A stretch of 64,000 nt of DNA from Nostoc sp. FACHB-973 (GCF_014698115.1 NZ_JACJSJ010000040.1:1-64000); one strand, 5' to 3'. Positions 35,377 through 45,409 are shown, counted from the first letter of the stretch. Notes: generated by a model not told the origin, from the letters alone. Numbers and translations are program-made.

Positions 35377-36900
35377 CTATGAATCATTGGCTTCATTCAA
35401 TAATGATTCAGGATTTAAAGGCAAAATTACTGTAAATGTAGTACCGATGCCAACTTTACTTGTGACGTTGATTTCACCCCTGTGGGCATCAACGCACCTT
35501 TTAACAATGACTAACCCCAATCCAGTGCCCTGAATTGATTGGACATTTGAGGCTCGGTAGAATGATTCAAAAAGTCTGGCTTGGTCTGCTTCAGGAATAC
35601 CAATTCCTTGGTCTTGAATATAAAAAATTGCTACTTTATCGCTAGGGTCACATATTAGATCAAATTGAATATTGCCACCTCTGGGAGAATATTTAACTGC
35701 GTTTGACAGTAGATTTCCGAACATATAATGTAAGAGCCGTTCATCCATCACAGCGTTCGTATTCTCACTATGACAAGTAAAAATAATTTGACTTAGACTA
35801 TTTATAACAGTAGAAAAATCTTCAATTAGTTCTTTGCAGAATTGTTCTAAATTAATTGGAGCAGGATTGCATACCAATTTTCCTGCCTCCGCATGACCCA
35901 TAAATAGCACCTCTTCCATGAGTTGGTTCATGGATTGTACAGCTGCTTGAATGCGGTTTAAATAGGTGCGTCTTTTAACATCTGTCAAATGCGCTCCTTG
36001 AATTTCTATGAGTTCTACTGCCGTTTGAATAACTGTTAGAGGATTACGGAATTCATGAGATACAGTCGAGATAAATAAAGACTTGAGACGGTTAAGTTCT
36101 TGCTCCTTTTGTAATGCTTTCTCTAGCAATTGTGTCTGACGCCGTTCACTAATATCCCAAAAAACAACTACTACACCATTTATCTGGTCAGATCCCCGTC
36201 TCAGTGGTGAAGCACTATCGCCAATGGGAACTCTTTTTCCGTCTCTAGTAATCAGAGATGTAAATTCCCCTAAATAAACAACCTGCCGCTCCCGCAACAC
36301 TTTTGTGACTGGGTTTTCTAAGGTAGCTTCTGTAACTTCATCAACAATATGAAAAATGTTTGAGACTTCATTGCCTAAAGCATCTTCTTGTGACCATCCA
36401 GTTATCGCCTCAGCTGCGGGATTCATGAATGTCACCATTCCTTTTTCATTGGTGGCAATCACAGCATCACTCATGGAGTTTAAAAGAGTTGCTAACTGAT
36501 CTCGATTCTCCCGTAGTTCGCGTTCTAACTGGTGTTTTAACAAACCGATTTCAATAGCTATTCTTAAATCTTTTGTGGTAAATGGTTTAACAATATATCC
36601 GAAAGGTTGGGTAATTTTTGCTCGTTCTAAGGTATTTTCATCACCATATGCAGTGAGAAAAATCACAGGAACATCTAGCTGCTCACGAATATGAGCAGCA
36701 GTAGCAATACCGTCCATCTCTCCTTTAAGAATAATATCCATTAGTACTAGTTCTGGTTGAGTTTCCGATGCTTTGGCAATGGCAACTTTTCCTGAGGAAG
36801 CTGTACCTGTGACAATGTACCCTAGTTGACTGAGTTGGTTGGCAATAGTTCTAGCCACAATCACTTCATCTTCAACGACTAAAATCCTAGCTTGAGCCAT
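35377..36900 (-). CDS. Receiver-PAS-histidine kinase
   Basis: The 507-residue soluble protein starts with a receiver domain (Asp55 in LVLMDIILKG, Lys in VKPFTTKD), followed by a PAS domain (about residues 135-255), a HisKA domain with His282 in STVSHEFRNPL, and an HATPase domain with GNLLSNAVKYSPRGG, DQGIGIP and GTGLGLVIVKR. An N-terminal receiver before the kinase core suggests it is a phosphorelay intermediate controlled by another kinase. Its start is ten bases after the stop of the upstream GAF/PAS kinase, so the two form an operon and probably one pathway. Confidence 0.9.
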   Translation of the reverse strand: MAQARILVVEDEVIVARTIANQLSQLGYIVTGTASSGKVAIAKASETQPELVLMDIILKGEMDGIATAAHIREQLDVPVIFLTAYGDENTLERAKITQPFGYIVKPFTTKDLRIAIEIGLLKHQLERELRENRDQLATLLNSMSDAVIATNEKGMVTFMNPAAEAITGWSQEDALGNEVSNIFHIVDEVTEATLENPVTKVLRERQVVYLGEFTSLITRDGKRVPIGDSASPLRRGSDQINGVVVVFWDISERRQTQLLEKALQKEQELNRLKSLFISTVSHEFRNPLTVIQTAVELIEIQGAHLTDVKRRTYLNRIQAAVQSMNQLMEEVLFMGHAEAGKLVCNPAPINLEQFCKELIEDFSTVINSLSQIIFTCHSENTNAVMDERLLHYMFGNLLSNAVKYSPRGGNIQFDLICDPSDKVAIFYIQDQGIGIPEADQARLFESFYRASNVQSIQGTGLGLVIVKRCVDAHRGEINVTSKVGIGTTFTVILPLNPESLLNEANDS

Positions 36901-36910
36901 TTGATATTTA

Positions 36911-39709
36911 CTAATCCAAAGTTAACTGTGTGAATTGGATTTTGAATACTGTTCCATGATTGCGTTCTAGAGTAATGTCACCTTCAAGTTGTTCTGTAAC
37001 TAAGTCATACACTAAAGAGAGACCCAAAGAAGCAGTATTTCTCCAGTCTAAATTATCTGGTAAACCAATACCATTGTCTTGGATAGTCATCTCGATACTA
37101 TTATCAAGATTTCGTAAAGCAATACGAATTATGCCTGCTTGTTGGTTAGGGAAAGCGTGCTTGAGGGAATTGGAAATTAATTCGTTGATCACCAGCCCAC
37201 AAGCAATAGCTTGGTCAACATTCAAACTAACTGAATCTATATCAGTTTCTAGAGAAATTCTCCCAGGAAATATTTGATAGGAAATTAACAGACTGGCTGC
37301 CAAATTATGGATATAATCACCAACATCTATTTGCCCAATGTTAGCGGAAGTATATAAATTTTTGTGAATTAGAGATATTGACTCGATGCGGTTCTGACTT
37401 TCTCTGAGAACTTTAATGACTTCTGGATCTGTGAGTGTGTGAGACTGGAGTTGTAATAGGCTGGAGACAATCTGCAAATTATTTTTAACTCGATGATGAA
37501 CTTCTTTTAAGAGAACTTCTTTTTCAGCTAAGGCGCTTCTGAGCTTGACTTCAATTTTTTGTCTTTGAACAAGTTCAGTTTGAGCTTGCTCAAAGATGCT
37601 AGATTGTTGAATGGCGATCGCCAATTGAACTGTAACTTGATCGAGCAAATCTAATTGATTTTCTTCCCACTCCCGAAAGCGGGAACATTGATGAGCGATT
37701 AGTAAACCCCAGAGGTGAGAACCAGGGTTTTGAGAGCTTACTTCTAGTAAAATGGGTACGACTAAATTTGCTTTGACATCAAACCGTTCCAATAAGCGAA
37801 TATGGCAAGCATTTAGTCCAGCTTGATAAATATTAGCGATCGCTCGCTTACGTCCTTGATAATACTCCACTCCTGCGCCTGCTTGAAAACAAGTATCATG
37901 AATTTCTACGCCTAAAGAAACTGTCCATCCAGGCTCTACTGATTCTGCCATAATTGTGCCGATCATCTCTCGGTCAAACTGATAAACTACCACTCGTTCA
38001 ACCTTCAGCAAATCTCGCACTTCTTGAACTGTTGCATTGAGAATATCTTGCAGATTCAAAGATTGACGAATCCTTTGAGCAACAGTCCGCATCAATTGTT
38101 CTCGCTCAGCTTGAGCAATAATCGCAAGTTCAGTTTGCTTACGTTCTGTGATATCTTGTCCAATACCGATAATTTGACCATTGGCAAGTTTAACATTAGT
38201 CCAAGATGTATCTAGTAAATGACCATCCCGTAACTGAACTCTAAAATCACCCCAATTGCGTTGTGCAGACTGAATAAAATTAATTACATACTGACGATAT
38301 TCAGGATTAGGATATAAGACTTCTAGAACATCAGAATTTTCAAAATCTTCAAATTTCCAGCCTAAAACAGTTTCCCATTCTTGGTTCACCCACTGGAGTT
38401 TGCCACTAGTATTAATCAGTGCAATCATTAAAGGTATACTTTCAAAAATTGACCGCAAAAATTCATTTTGCTCTTGAAGTTTTGTTTCGATATTTTTGCG
38501 ATTGGTAATGTCATAAAATAATGTCAATATTGCTGTTTCATTGTTAAAATTTAAATATTGCAGTGAAGCGATCGCCCAAAAAGAAGTACCATCGGATCTT
38601 TTTAGATGAAGTTCATAATTACGAATATATCCATCTTGTTCGAGAGCTTCTAGCAATGCTGATAAATCTACTGAATCTTGGTAAAAATCTAATATCTTTT
38701 TATGATTAACTAAATCAAGCGCCGAAAATTTAAATGTTTTAGTTAACTCTTGATTTACATATAAAATTAACCCGTCAGACACACGCGAAATCATTAATGG
38801 AATAGGAATCACTTCCGAAATAGCTCTAAACCTAGCTTCGCTTTCCTCAAGATTTATTTCTAGAATTTTGTATTCCGTAACATCTTTTATATTAACCAAC
38901 TGAGCTTTGTGGTTATTATAATCTATTGCATGTGAAACAATTTCCACATCTATTATCTGCCCGTCTTTTCGACGATGTTGCCATTGTCCACAAAAGTGTA
39001 AAGTATAATGTTTTTCGGCTAAATATTCCAGCGTTTTAGGCACATCTTCTGGAGGGTAAATATCAGTTATTCGCATTTGTAAAAACTCTTCTAGTGAATA
39101 GCCATAGTGAACAATAGCAGCTTTATTCACATCTAAAAATTGCAGATTCTTTTCATCAAACACCCACATAGGGTTAGGATTTTTAGAGAAAAGGAGATTA
39201 AAACTTTTTTGGCTATCATCAATAATTTTTTGCCGATGTAAGTCTAAATAGCTGATTATTTGTCGAGCCAACTGTTCTAAAGCTTGTTGTTCCTTGATAT
39301 TCAAATTTCGCACAGCAAAATCAATTACACAAAGAGTACCTAATGCAAAGCCATTAGAGGTAATTAGGGGAACTCCTGCATAGAACCGGAAACAATTATT
39401 TGATGTTACAAAAGTATTTGTGGCAAACCGTTCATCCTGCAAAATGTCTGGGATAATTAATATTTGATTTTGCAAAATAGTGTAACCACCAAAAGAAATG
39501 TTTCGAGGAACTTCCGATGTAGTTACTCCGATTTTTGACTTGAACCACTCCCGTTCTGCATCAACTAGGGTAATTAAAGCAATTGGTGTTTCACAAAAAT
39601 TAGCAGCTAGTTGAGCTAGTCCATCAAAAACTTTTTCGGGAGGTGTATCTAAAATTTGATACTGATTAAGTACTTCTAGGCGTTGGTTTTCATTGTCAGG
39701 AAATAACAT
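36911..39709 (-). CDS. GAF-PAS3-GAF(CBCR-type)-HisKA_2 sensor kinase
   Basis: The 932-residue protein has an N-terminal GAF (about 1-160), three PAS domains (about 165-540), a second GAF (about 550-735) and a HisKA_2-type kinase with EVHHRVKNNLQ (His738/His739) and an HATPase domain. The second GAF carries both cysteines of a DXCF cyanobacteriochrome: HDTCF with Cys607 and NACH with Cys635 followed by His636, in the context ANIYQAGLNACHIRLLERF. It is therefore predicted to bind a bilin and sense light, most likely in a blue-to-green or teal range given DXCF chemistry. It has no transmembrane segment. It forms an operon with the receiver-PAS kinase downstream, a likely phosphotransfer partner. 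Confidence 0.88.
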   Translation of the reverse strand: MLFPDNENQRLEVLNQYQILDTPPEKVFDGLAQLAANFCETPIALITLVDAEREWFKSKIGVTTSEVPRNISFGGYTILQNQILIIPDILQDERFATNTFVTSNNCFRFYAGVPLITSNGFALGTLCVIDFAVRNLNIKEQQALEQLARQIISYLDLHRQKIIDDSQKSFNLLFSKNPNPMWVFDEKNLQFLDVNKAAIVHYGYSLEEFLQMRITDIYPPEDVPKTLEYLAEKHYTLHFCGQWQHRRKDGQIIDVEIVSHAIDYNNHKAQLVNIKDVTEYKILEINLEESEARFRAISEVIPIPLMISRVSDGLILYVNQELTKTFKFSALDLVNHKKILDFYQDSVDLSALLEALEQDGYIRNYELHLKRSDGTSFWAIASLQYLNFNNETAILTLFYDITNRKNIETKLQEQNEFLRSIFESIPLMIALINTSGKLQWVNQEWETVLGWKFEDFENSDVLEVLYPNPEYRQYVINFIQSAQRNWGDFRVQLRDGHLLDTSWTNVKLANGQIIGIGQDITERKQTELAIIAQAEREQLMRTVAQRIRQSLNLQDILNATVQEVRDLLKVERVVVYQFDREMIGTIMAESVEPGWTVSLGVEIHDTCFQAGAGVEYYQGRKRAIANIYQAGLNACHIRLLERFDVKANLVVPILLEVSSQNPGSHLWGLLIAHQCSRFREWEENQLDLLDQVTVQLAIAIQQSSIFEQAQTELVQRQKIEVKLRSALAEKEVLLKEVHHRVKNNLQIVSSLLQLQSHTLTDPEVIKVLRESQNRIESISLIHKNLYTSANIGQIDVGDYIHNLAASLLISYQIFPGRISLETDIDSVSLNVDQAIACGLVINELISNSLKHAFPNQQAGIIRIALRNLDNSIEMTIQDNGIGLPDNLDWRNTASLGLSLVYDLVTEQLEGDITLERNHGTVFKIQFTQLTLD

Positions 39710-40178
39710 CAGTTGTTGTGTGAGAAAAACCTTTTGTATATTTAATTTTGATATACTTATATTCTAAAAAATCCGTCTTGAATCCAGACAGAATTATGAC
39801 TTTTATTAAATAGTTATTTTTTACCTTGAATTAGCTTAGATGTTTTTTTTTAATTGTTCAGTGTTTTGATAAATTCATAATTTAGCTCTCAAAGGATTCT
39901 TGAAATATTGATTTTACTTGATTTTAAATAAGCATTTGCAATTAATTAAATAAGTTTTATAAAAAAACAAACAATCTTCATCAGTACTTTGTACGTACTA
40001 CATAGTTTGTTATATTACAAAAGGTAGTGGATATTATCAGGATATTAACTGTGTAAAAAATAAAAGTAAAACTATATACAAAAATATTTGCCGCTAGAGA
40101 TTTAGCAACCAAATCAAACCACACCAGACGCAGAGATTTTCTGATATCTCTGCGCCCTCTGCCTTGGAGCGGTTCGTT
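39710..40178. other. AT-rich intergenic, likely promoter region of the kinase operon
   Basis: The leftward kinase operon must be transcribed from here. The right end holds a short inverted GCAGAGA...TCTCTGC repeat (about 40131-40157) of the kind seen dispersed elsewhere, next to the 3' end of the oxidoreductase gene. No gene is seen. Confidence 0.4.
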
Positions 40179-41711
40179 CTATCTTGGGCGTCCGAATGTA
40201 GTGATATATAAAACAGCTTCATCAGCAGGAATACCCAAAACTTCATTTACTTGGTCATCAAAAAACCCACCGATGCCACTAACGCCTATATTTAGGTGCA
40301 TAGCAGCTAAATTCAGGCGTTGTCCTAAATGACCAGCATCCATATGTAAATAACGGTAAACGCGATCGCCATACTGAGCGATCGCAGCCTTAAGATCCGC
40401 TGTATGGAACAGTACCGCTGCCGCATCCCGTCCTAATTCTTGCCCCAAGCAGAGAAAATGTAACTCTCGGCGGAAATTTTTAAACCGAATTTGGCGTAAT
40501 TCTTGGGCTTTGGGCGCGTAATAATAACAACCAGCTTCCAGTCCTTTGACACCGCAAACAGCAATAAATGTTTCGATTAAATTCGGGTCAAAGTAGTCTG
40601 GAGAAATATCTAAACTTTGGTCAATGTAATTTTGTGGTTGATAGGTGAAATCGAGTAAACTTTTCAGTTCGTCGAAAGTTAAATCATCACCATTGTAAGC
40701 GCGGGTAGAACGTCGCTTGTGCATAGTGATTTCCAGTTCTGAGAGCTTTTCTCCCCAATATATAGGTGTAGTGTTGGTGGGAATTTTCAAACAGAAAGGA
40801 AAATTGTATTTATCCTCCAAAGATTTTTCTTGTTTGATAGCTGGTAGATTCAGCTTGCCAGTTACACCCGTTTGAATCTGGGTGTGTTTGTGGAAATATG
40901 TCAGCAGTTCGCCATCGGGAATTTGCGGATAACTGGTTTCAGTGGCGGAAGGTAGGGCAGTACATCCCAATGGGAGATTTTGATTGATATCTAATAAATC
41001 TGCCAGAGGTAGAATAGCGATCGCACCTTCCTGTTGTGGATCGATATAAAGCAAATCATTTATTGATTCATCCACAAAACCGCCGATTAAATGGGGGCGA
41101 TAGTCAGCAATCCCAGCAGCTAACTCGATATTACCCAAAAGGTGACCCGAATCCAGAAAAATCCGACGATAAGCCCGGTCTTCATAGCGCCAAGCAGAAC
41201 GGTAGAAAACCGCCGTCACAATAATTGCCAATTGGGTATTTTCTAGGGAAGGATGCCAGAAACAAGCTGATTGTAGAGTTTGCCAAACATCGCTTTCCCA
41301 ATAATGCATTAGGGAATGAGTGCGGCACTGATAATTATACAGACCTGGTGGTAATAACGAAGTGCCACGAGAAACTAAATACACCTCCGCAGGGTACAAC
41401 CCGCCCGCACTGGGAGCAGCACGTAAATACACCGCACTTCCCATAGAAGGCATTTTCGCCGTTAGTCCATAGCTGCGAAACAGCAGCCGCGAGAGTCTTT
41501 GCCACCATTGAGCATCTGGATTATTAGCAAATGCCTCTGGTTTTTCTTGAATATAGGGTTTGAGATCGTAAGTAGAGCCAATTTTGTATTCTTTGAAAGG
41601 CACTGGCTGCTTCGCCCAGTCTAACCTGTGATTTTTCGAGGCCAGAGTCTCAGGGTTGTATTTAGTCCGTTCGTGATAATGCTGAGCAATTGATTGGTGT
41701 AATTCTGGCAT
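40179..41711 (-). CDS. SagB/ThcOx-type nitroreductase-like dehydrogenase, two-domain
   Basis: The 510-residue protein contains two nitroreductase-fold halves. The first has PSAGGLYPAEVYLVS and IFLDSGHLLGNIELAAG; the second has MHKRRSTRAYNGDDLTFDEL, HMDAGHLGQRLNLAAMHLNI and GVSGIGGFFDDQVNEVLGIP. SagB/ThcOx enzymes are FMN-dependent and oxidise azolines in RiPP pathways, but many cyanobacterial stand-alone two-domain forms have no known substrate. No YcaO cyclodehydratase or precursor peptide is nearby, so a RiPP role is not supported here. The gene is monocistronic. Confidence 0.82.
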   Translation of the reverse strand: MPELHQSIAQHYHERTKYNPETLASKNHRLDWAKQPVPFKEYKIGSTYDLKPYIQEKPEAFANNPDAQWWQRLSRLLFRSYGLTAKMPSMGSAVYLRAAPSAGGLYPAEVYLVSRGTSLLPPGLYNYQCRTHSLMHYWESDVWQTLQSACFWHPSLENTQLAIIVTAVFYRSAWRYEDRAYRRIFLDSGHLLGNIELAAGIADYRPHLIGGFVDESINDLLYIDPQQEGAIAILPLADLLDINQNLPLGCTALPSATETSYPQIPDGELLTYFHKHTQIQTGVTGKLNLPAIKQEKSLEDKYNFPFCLKIPTNTTPIYWGEKLSELEITMHKRRSTRAYNGDDLTFDELKSLLDFTYQPQNYIDQSLDISPDYFDPNLIETFIAVCGVKGLEAGCYYYAPKAQELRQIRFKNFRRELHFLCLGQELGRDAAAVLFHTADLKAAIAQYGDRVYRYLHMDAGHLGQRLNLAAMHLNIGVSGIGGFFDDQVNEVLGIPADEAVLYITTFGRPR

Positions 41712-42399
41712 AGTACTTTTAATATCCTTGAGGCATTCTTATTCTTGATCTTGGCATTCATTAGTGTCATTATTTCGTGTCAATTGGTACAATCCTCAGA
41801 CTCACAAAGTGGTATTTGGTAACTGAATTGGGGAGTGGGGAGTGGGGAGTGGGGATTGGGGGGGATGAGGGAGATGAGGGGGATAAGGGGGATGAGGGAG
41901 ATAGAAGTTTGAGGTTTTGAAGCTCGACGTTGAACCTCTGAGTATAAACCTTGAGGCTTTGAAGCTCGACGTTGAACCTCTGAGCATGAACTTTGAGGCT
42001 TTGAAGCTCGACGTTGAACCTCTGAGCTTGAAGGTTGAGGCTTTGAACTCGAACGTTGAGCCTCTGAGCTTGAACGTTGAGGCTTTGAACTCGAAAGTTG
42101 AACCTCTGAGCTTGAACGTTGAGGCTTTGAACTCGAAAGTAGAACCTCTGAGCTTGGAAGTTGCACCTTTGAGCTTGGAAGTTGCACCTTTGAGCCTGGA
42201 AGTTGCACCTTTGAGCTTGGAAGTTGCACCTTTGAGCCTGGAAGTTGCACCTTTGAGCTTGGAAGTTGCACCTTTGAACTTGAAACTTTTAGTTTTAACT
42301 CTCCCTCATCCCCCTCATTCCCCTCATCTCCCCCACTCCCCACTCCCCTTTCGCAGTACCATATAAACGCAAAGATATCTCTCCACAGGTGGATGTGCA
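41712..42399. repeat. Minisatellite of 21/42-bp period with flanking polypurine repeats
   Basis: GGGGAGT heptamers and GATGAGGGA units (41830-41905) lead into units containing GCTCGACGTTGAACCTCTGA (42-bp period, 41915-42030). A block built on GAACGTTGAGGCTTTGAACT and similar follows, and then at least five units of AGCTTGGAAGTTGCACCTTT (21-bp period, about 42150-42290). Both strands are open for over 140 codons, giving seven-residue patterns such as LSLEVAP or KVQLPSS. I treat it as non-coding. The CTCTGAGCTT/CTTTGAGCTT words link it to the array at 25986-26200. Confidence 0.8.
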
Positions 42400-43239
42400 A
42401 TGATAGCTGTACGTCAAACTTTATCAAAACCTGATATCCAACTTTCTTATTTAGAGTGGAATCAAGGTCAAGAACCTTTACTGTTATTACATGGTTTAGG
42501 CGACCATGCTTTGGTGTGGTCTAATTTGGGAGATTACTTGGCGGCAGATTACCACATAGTTGCGCCAGATATGCGTGGACATGGCGAAAGTAGTAAGCCA
42601 GAGAGAGATTATAGCTTTGAAAGTGCGATCGCAGACCTGGAAGCACTCATGGATCATCTCGGATGGACTTTTGCCCATATTGTCAGTCACTCCTGGACAG
42701 GCAAATTAGCCGCCATTTGGGCAAGACAAAACCCAAAGCGTTTACGAAGTATGATTTTGATCGATCCAATTTTCATCTGGAAAATGCCCAGCTTTTTCAG
42801 ACTAACTTTTCCCATGCTGTATCGCTTCTTGCCTTTTCTCAAAAGCATGGGTCCCTTTACCAGCCAAGAAGAAGCCGAACAACAAGCACGGCAATTAAAG
42901 CAATATCAAGGATGGAGTCCTCTACAGCAGCAAGTCTTCCAAGCAGGAATTGAACAAAAACCCGATGGTAGCTGGGGGAGCAAATTTACTATTCCCGCCC
43001 GTGACGGAATTTTTGAAGCAGTAATGCAAGTGCCCGGTTTTACAATTCCCCTTGACACCCCCGCCCTCTTCATCCAGCCAGAGCAAGGACTCAACCGCCA
43101 AAATTGGCAAATCCAACCCTACAAAACCTATCTGAAAAACTTACGCATATGCCAAGTTCCTGGCAATCATTGGCCATTTTTGACACAACCAGAGCCATTT
43201 AACCAAACCGTAGCAGCATTCTTGGCAGAACACAGTTGA
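42400..43239 (+). CDS. Alpha/beta hydrolase with atypical nucleophile elbow
   Basis: The 279-residue alpha/beta-hydrolase-fold protein has the oxyanion-side motif LLLLHGLGDHALVW, DMRGHGESSKP, and a C-terminal GNHWPFLTQPEPF with the candidate catalytic His. The nucleophile elbow reads VSHSWTG: Ser98 is in place, but the usual glycines of G-x-S-x-G are Ser96 and Thr100. No clear catalytic Asp stands at the expected place near PALFIQPEQGLN. It may be an enzyme with relaxed geometry or a non-hydrolytic homologue. Its start lies just after the minisatellite. Confidence 0.82.
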   Translation: MIAVRQTLSKPDIQLSYLEWNQGQEPLLLLHGLGDHALVWSNLGDYLAADYHIVAPDMRGHGESSKPERDYSFESAIADLEALMDHLGWTFAHIVSHSWTGKLAAIWARQNPKRLRSMILIDPIFIWKMPSFFRLTFPMLYRFLPFLKSMGPFTSQEEAEQQARQLKQYQGWSPLQQQVFQAGIEQKPDGSWGSKFTIPARDGIFEAVMQVPGFTIPLDTPALFIQPEQGLNRQNWQIQPYKTYLKNLRICQVPGNHWPFLTQPEPFNQTVAAFLAEHS

Positions 43240-43645
43240 AGAAGAATTCAGAAGTCAGAATTCAGGAGCGGAGCCGGAGACGCTCCGCCTCCGGTCAGAA
43301 TCAAGACGCGACGCTCGAATACTCGCTACCGCTCCGCTATCCGCCAGTCACACAGAATTCAATTCTGAATTCTGGCTCCTGACTCCTGAATTCTGTTTTG
43401 ATAAAAATCTCATGATTATTACACGGGATTATCCCACGGGAACAGAAGAATTAAGATGAGCGATGTTTAAGGGCATGGAGCATCGAGGATCGGGCATCGG
43501 GCATTAGGCATTGGGAATGTGGGAAGGGTGGAAGGGGTGGGAAGCTTTTTTATAATCTCCCCACACTCCCTCATCTCCCCCAGCCTCCCCTGCCTCCCCT
43601 GCCCCCTGCCCCCACTCCCCACTCCCCACTCCCCACTCCCCACCC
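43240..43645. other. Intergenic repeats, no gene
   Basis: GAATTCT-type heptamers lie at both ends of 43242-43396. Inside is a GC-rich inverted cluster (GGAGCCGGAGACGCTCCGCC at 43270-43289). GGGCATC/GGGCATT units lie near 43492-43520, and ACTCCCC heptamers lie directly before the kinase start at 43646. Confidence 0.6.
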
Positions 43646-45352
43646 ATGAGCCTTTGTATCAATCCCCTTTGCCCCAAACCAAATCACCCAAATAATCATC
43701 AAAACCGTTTTTGTCAAAGTTGTGGTTCTCATCTGGAATTGCTAGGGCGTTATCGGGTGAAGTCTCTGTTGAGTGACAAAACAGGTTTTAGTAAAGTTTA
43801 TGAGGCACACGAACAAAAAACTACAAAAATCCTCAAGGTACTCAAAGAAGAATTATCAAGCGATCCCCAAGCAGTAGAACTATTTCAGCAAGAGTTTACT
43901 GTCCTTCTGAAACTGAACCATCCCGGCATTCCCAAGGAAGATAGTTACTTCCAATATCAAACCCGAAATGGTTTAGTGTTGCATTGCATTGCAATGGAAA
44001 AAATCGACGGGTACAACTTAGAAGAATGGTTCCAGCAGCAGAATTGCCCGATTTCTCAAGAACAAGCGATCGCTTGGTTAAAACAGTTAACAGAAATTTT
44101 GGATTTAGTGCATGGCAAACAATATCTACATCGAGATATCAAGCCATCTAATATTATGATTAAACCCGATGGGCAATTAGTAATCATTGATTTTGGCAGC
44201 GCCAATGAAATCACCAAAACCCACCCAGACGAAATCAGCGACAGCCCCCAAATGACAGCGCTGATGTCATCTGGCTACAGTGCCCCAGAACAAATGAATG
44301 GTCAAGGTGTACCCCAATCAGATTTCTTTGCTTTGGGACGCACCTTTGTGTTTTTGCTAACGGGAAACCATCCCTTAGATATGTATGATGTCCAGCAAAA
44401 TTTATTGCACTGGCATGATCATGCGATCGATATCTCACCCTTACTATTAAATTTAATTGATTGGCTCATAGTACTGGATGTAGAAAAACGTCCCACCAAT
44501 GCCCAGGAAATTTTACAGCGTCTAGAAGAAATCGAAACACAACTAACAGTAACCACTGCTTCAAATATCGATTCATTAAATAATTTCAAAGCTGAAGAAT
44601 TACCATCACCAATTACTCAAACTTCCTCAAATTCAGATAACGAGACAGAAAAAGTACCGCTACTGCCACTTTTTGCAGCACTGTTAGTGGCATTAGGATT
44701 ACTTAGTATAGTGGCTTTAGCGACGCAGACATCAAAAATTACGTTGATACCAAATTACGGACAACTTCCAGAAACAAAAGGTAATATTGATTATTTTCCC
44801 TATAAAGAAGGTAGAGATAGTCAGGGGAGAATTGCGAAATTTAACATAGCTGTTTTATCACTACAATATAAATGGGTTGTAGGCAGCAATTTTCAAATTA
44901 AACATAACGATCAAATTATTAGCCTTAACCTTTTAAAATTGAACCTAGAACAAGAAGGTATACAAAATATAATGGAAGAACCTAATGAGATTATCTCTGT
45001 AGGTACAACTTCTTGCAAAAATAATACAAGATTTCAACAACGTGTAGCGTTAGAACGTTCCTTACAAATACAAGTTTTAGTAAAAAAATTATTTATTAAT
45101 CGACCAAGCATTAAACGTTATCGTTTATTAAATCTGGGCCAATTTCAACGAACTGATTGTCAAGCACATCAGGACTTAACTAGATATCAAAGAAGTATTA
45201 TAATCATTGGTGTAAAAACAGAATCAACAGGTGTAATTATAGATGAAGCTCTACGGAATAGATTAGAAAAAAAACCATTTGCTGATTTTAAATTAGAAGA
45301 TTATTCCTTGGGAACAGTTGATAAATTTAAGACAATACCAAGTAATTTATAA
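43646..45352 (+). CDS. Ser/Thr protein kinase with N-terminal zinc ribbon
   Basis: The 568-residue protein has an N-terminal four-cysteine zinc-ribbon-like motif (Cys4, Cys9, Cys23, Cys26), typical of a cyanobacterial subgroup of Hanks-type kinases. The kinase domain runs from about residue 35 to 300 with the ATP Lys in ILKVLKEE, catalytic loop HRDIKPSNIM, and DFGSANE. A membrane helix lies near residues 335-355 (LLPLFAALLVALGLLSIVAL), followed by a C-terminal extracytoplasmic domain of unknown type. No neighbouring gene suggests a substrate. Confidence 0.88.
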   Translation: MSLCINPLCPKPNHPNNHQNRFCQSCGSHLELLGRYRVKSLLSDKTGFSKVYEAHEQKTTKILKVLKEELSSDPQAVELFQQEFTVLLKLNHPGIPKEDSYFQYQTRNGLVLHCIAMEKIDGYNLEEWFQQQNCPISQEQAIAWLKQLTEILDLVHGKQYLHRDIKPSNIMIKPDGQLVIIDFGSANEITKTHPDEISDSPQMTALMSSGYSAPEQMNGQGVPQSDFFALGRTFVFLLTGNHPLDMYDVQQNLLHWHDHAIDISPLLLNLIDWLIVLDVEKRPTNAQEILQRLEEIETQLTVTTASNIDSLNNFKAEELPSPITQTSSNSDNETEKVPLLPLFAALLVALGLLSIVALATQTSKITLIPNYGQLPETKGNIDYFPYKEGRDSQGRIAKFNIAVLSLQYKWVVGSNFQIKHNDQIISLNLLKLNLEQEGIQNIMEEPNEIISVGTTSCKNNTRFQQRVALERSLQIQVLVKKLFINRPSIKRYRLLNLGQFQRTDCQAHQDLTRYQRSIIIIGVKTESTGVIIDEALRNRLEKKPFADFKLEDYSLGTVDKFKTIPSNL

Positions 45353-45360
45353 TATTTACC

Positions 45361-45409
45361 CTTTAGCCATAAAATACTACAGTAGTCATCTACTCTTCTA
45401 TGGCTAAAG
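45361..45409. terminator. Stem-loop after the Ser/Thr kinase gene
   Basis: CTTTAGCCATA (45361-45371) pairs with TATGGCTAAAG (45399-45409) over a 27-base loop. No T-run follows. The right arm contains the ATG of the Rpn-like fragment, so it could equally hide that start. Confidence 0.35.

Noticed and set aside
40179-41711. SagB/ThcOx gene as part of a RiPP cluster
   Set aside because: No YcaO, precursor peptide, protease or dedicated exporter adjoins it; the ABC pair at 45.5-47.4 kb is too far away and of a general exporter type.
41780-42427. A 215-codon minus-strand frame and a 149-codon plus-strand frame as genes
   Set aside because: Same reason as above; the frames consist of satellite units plus polypurine heptamers and overlap each other.
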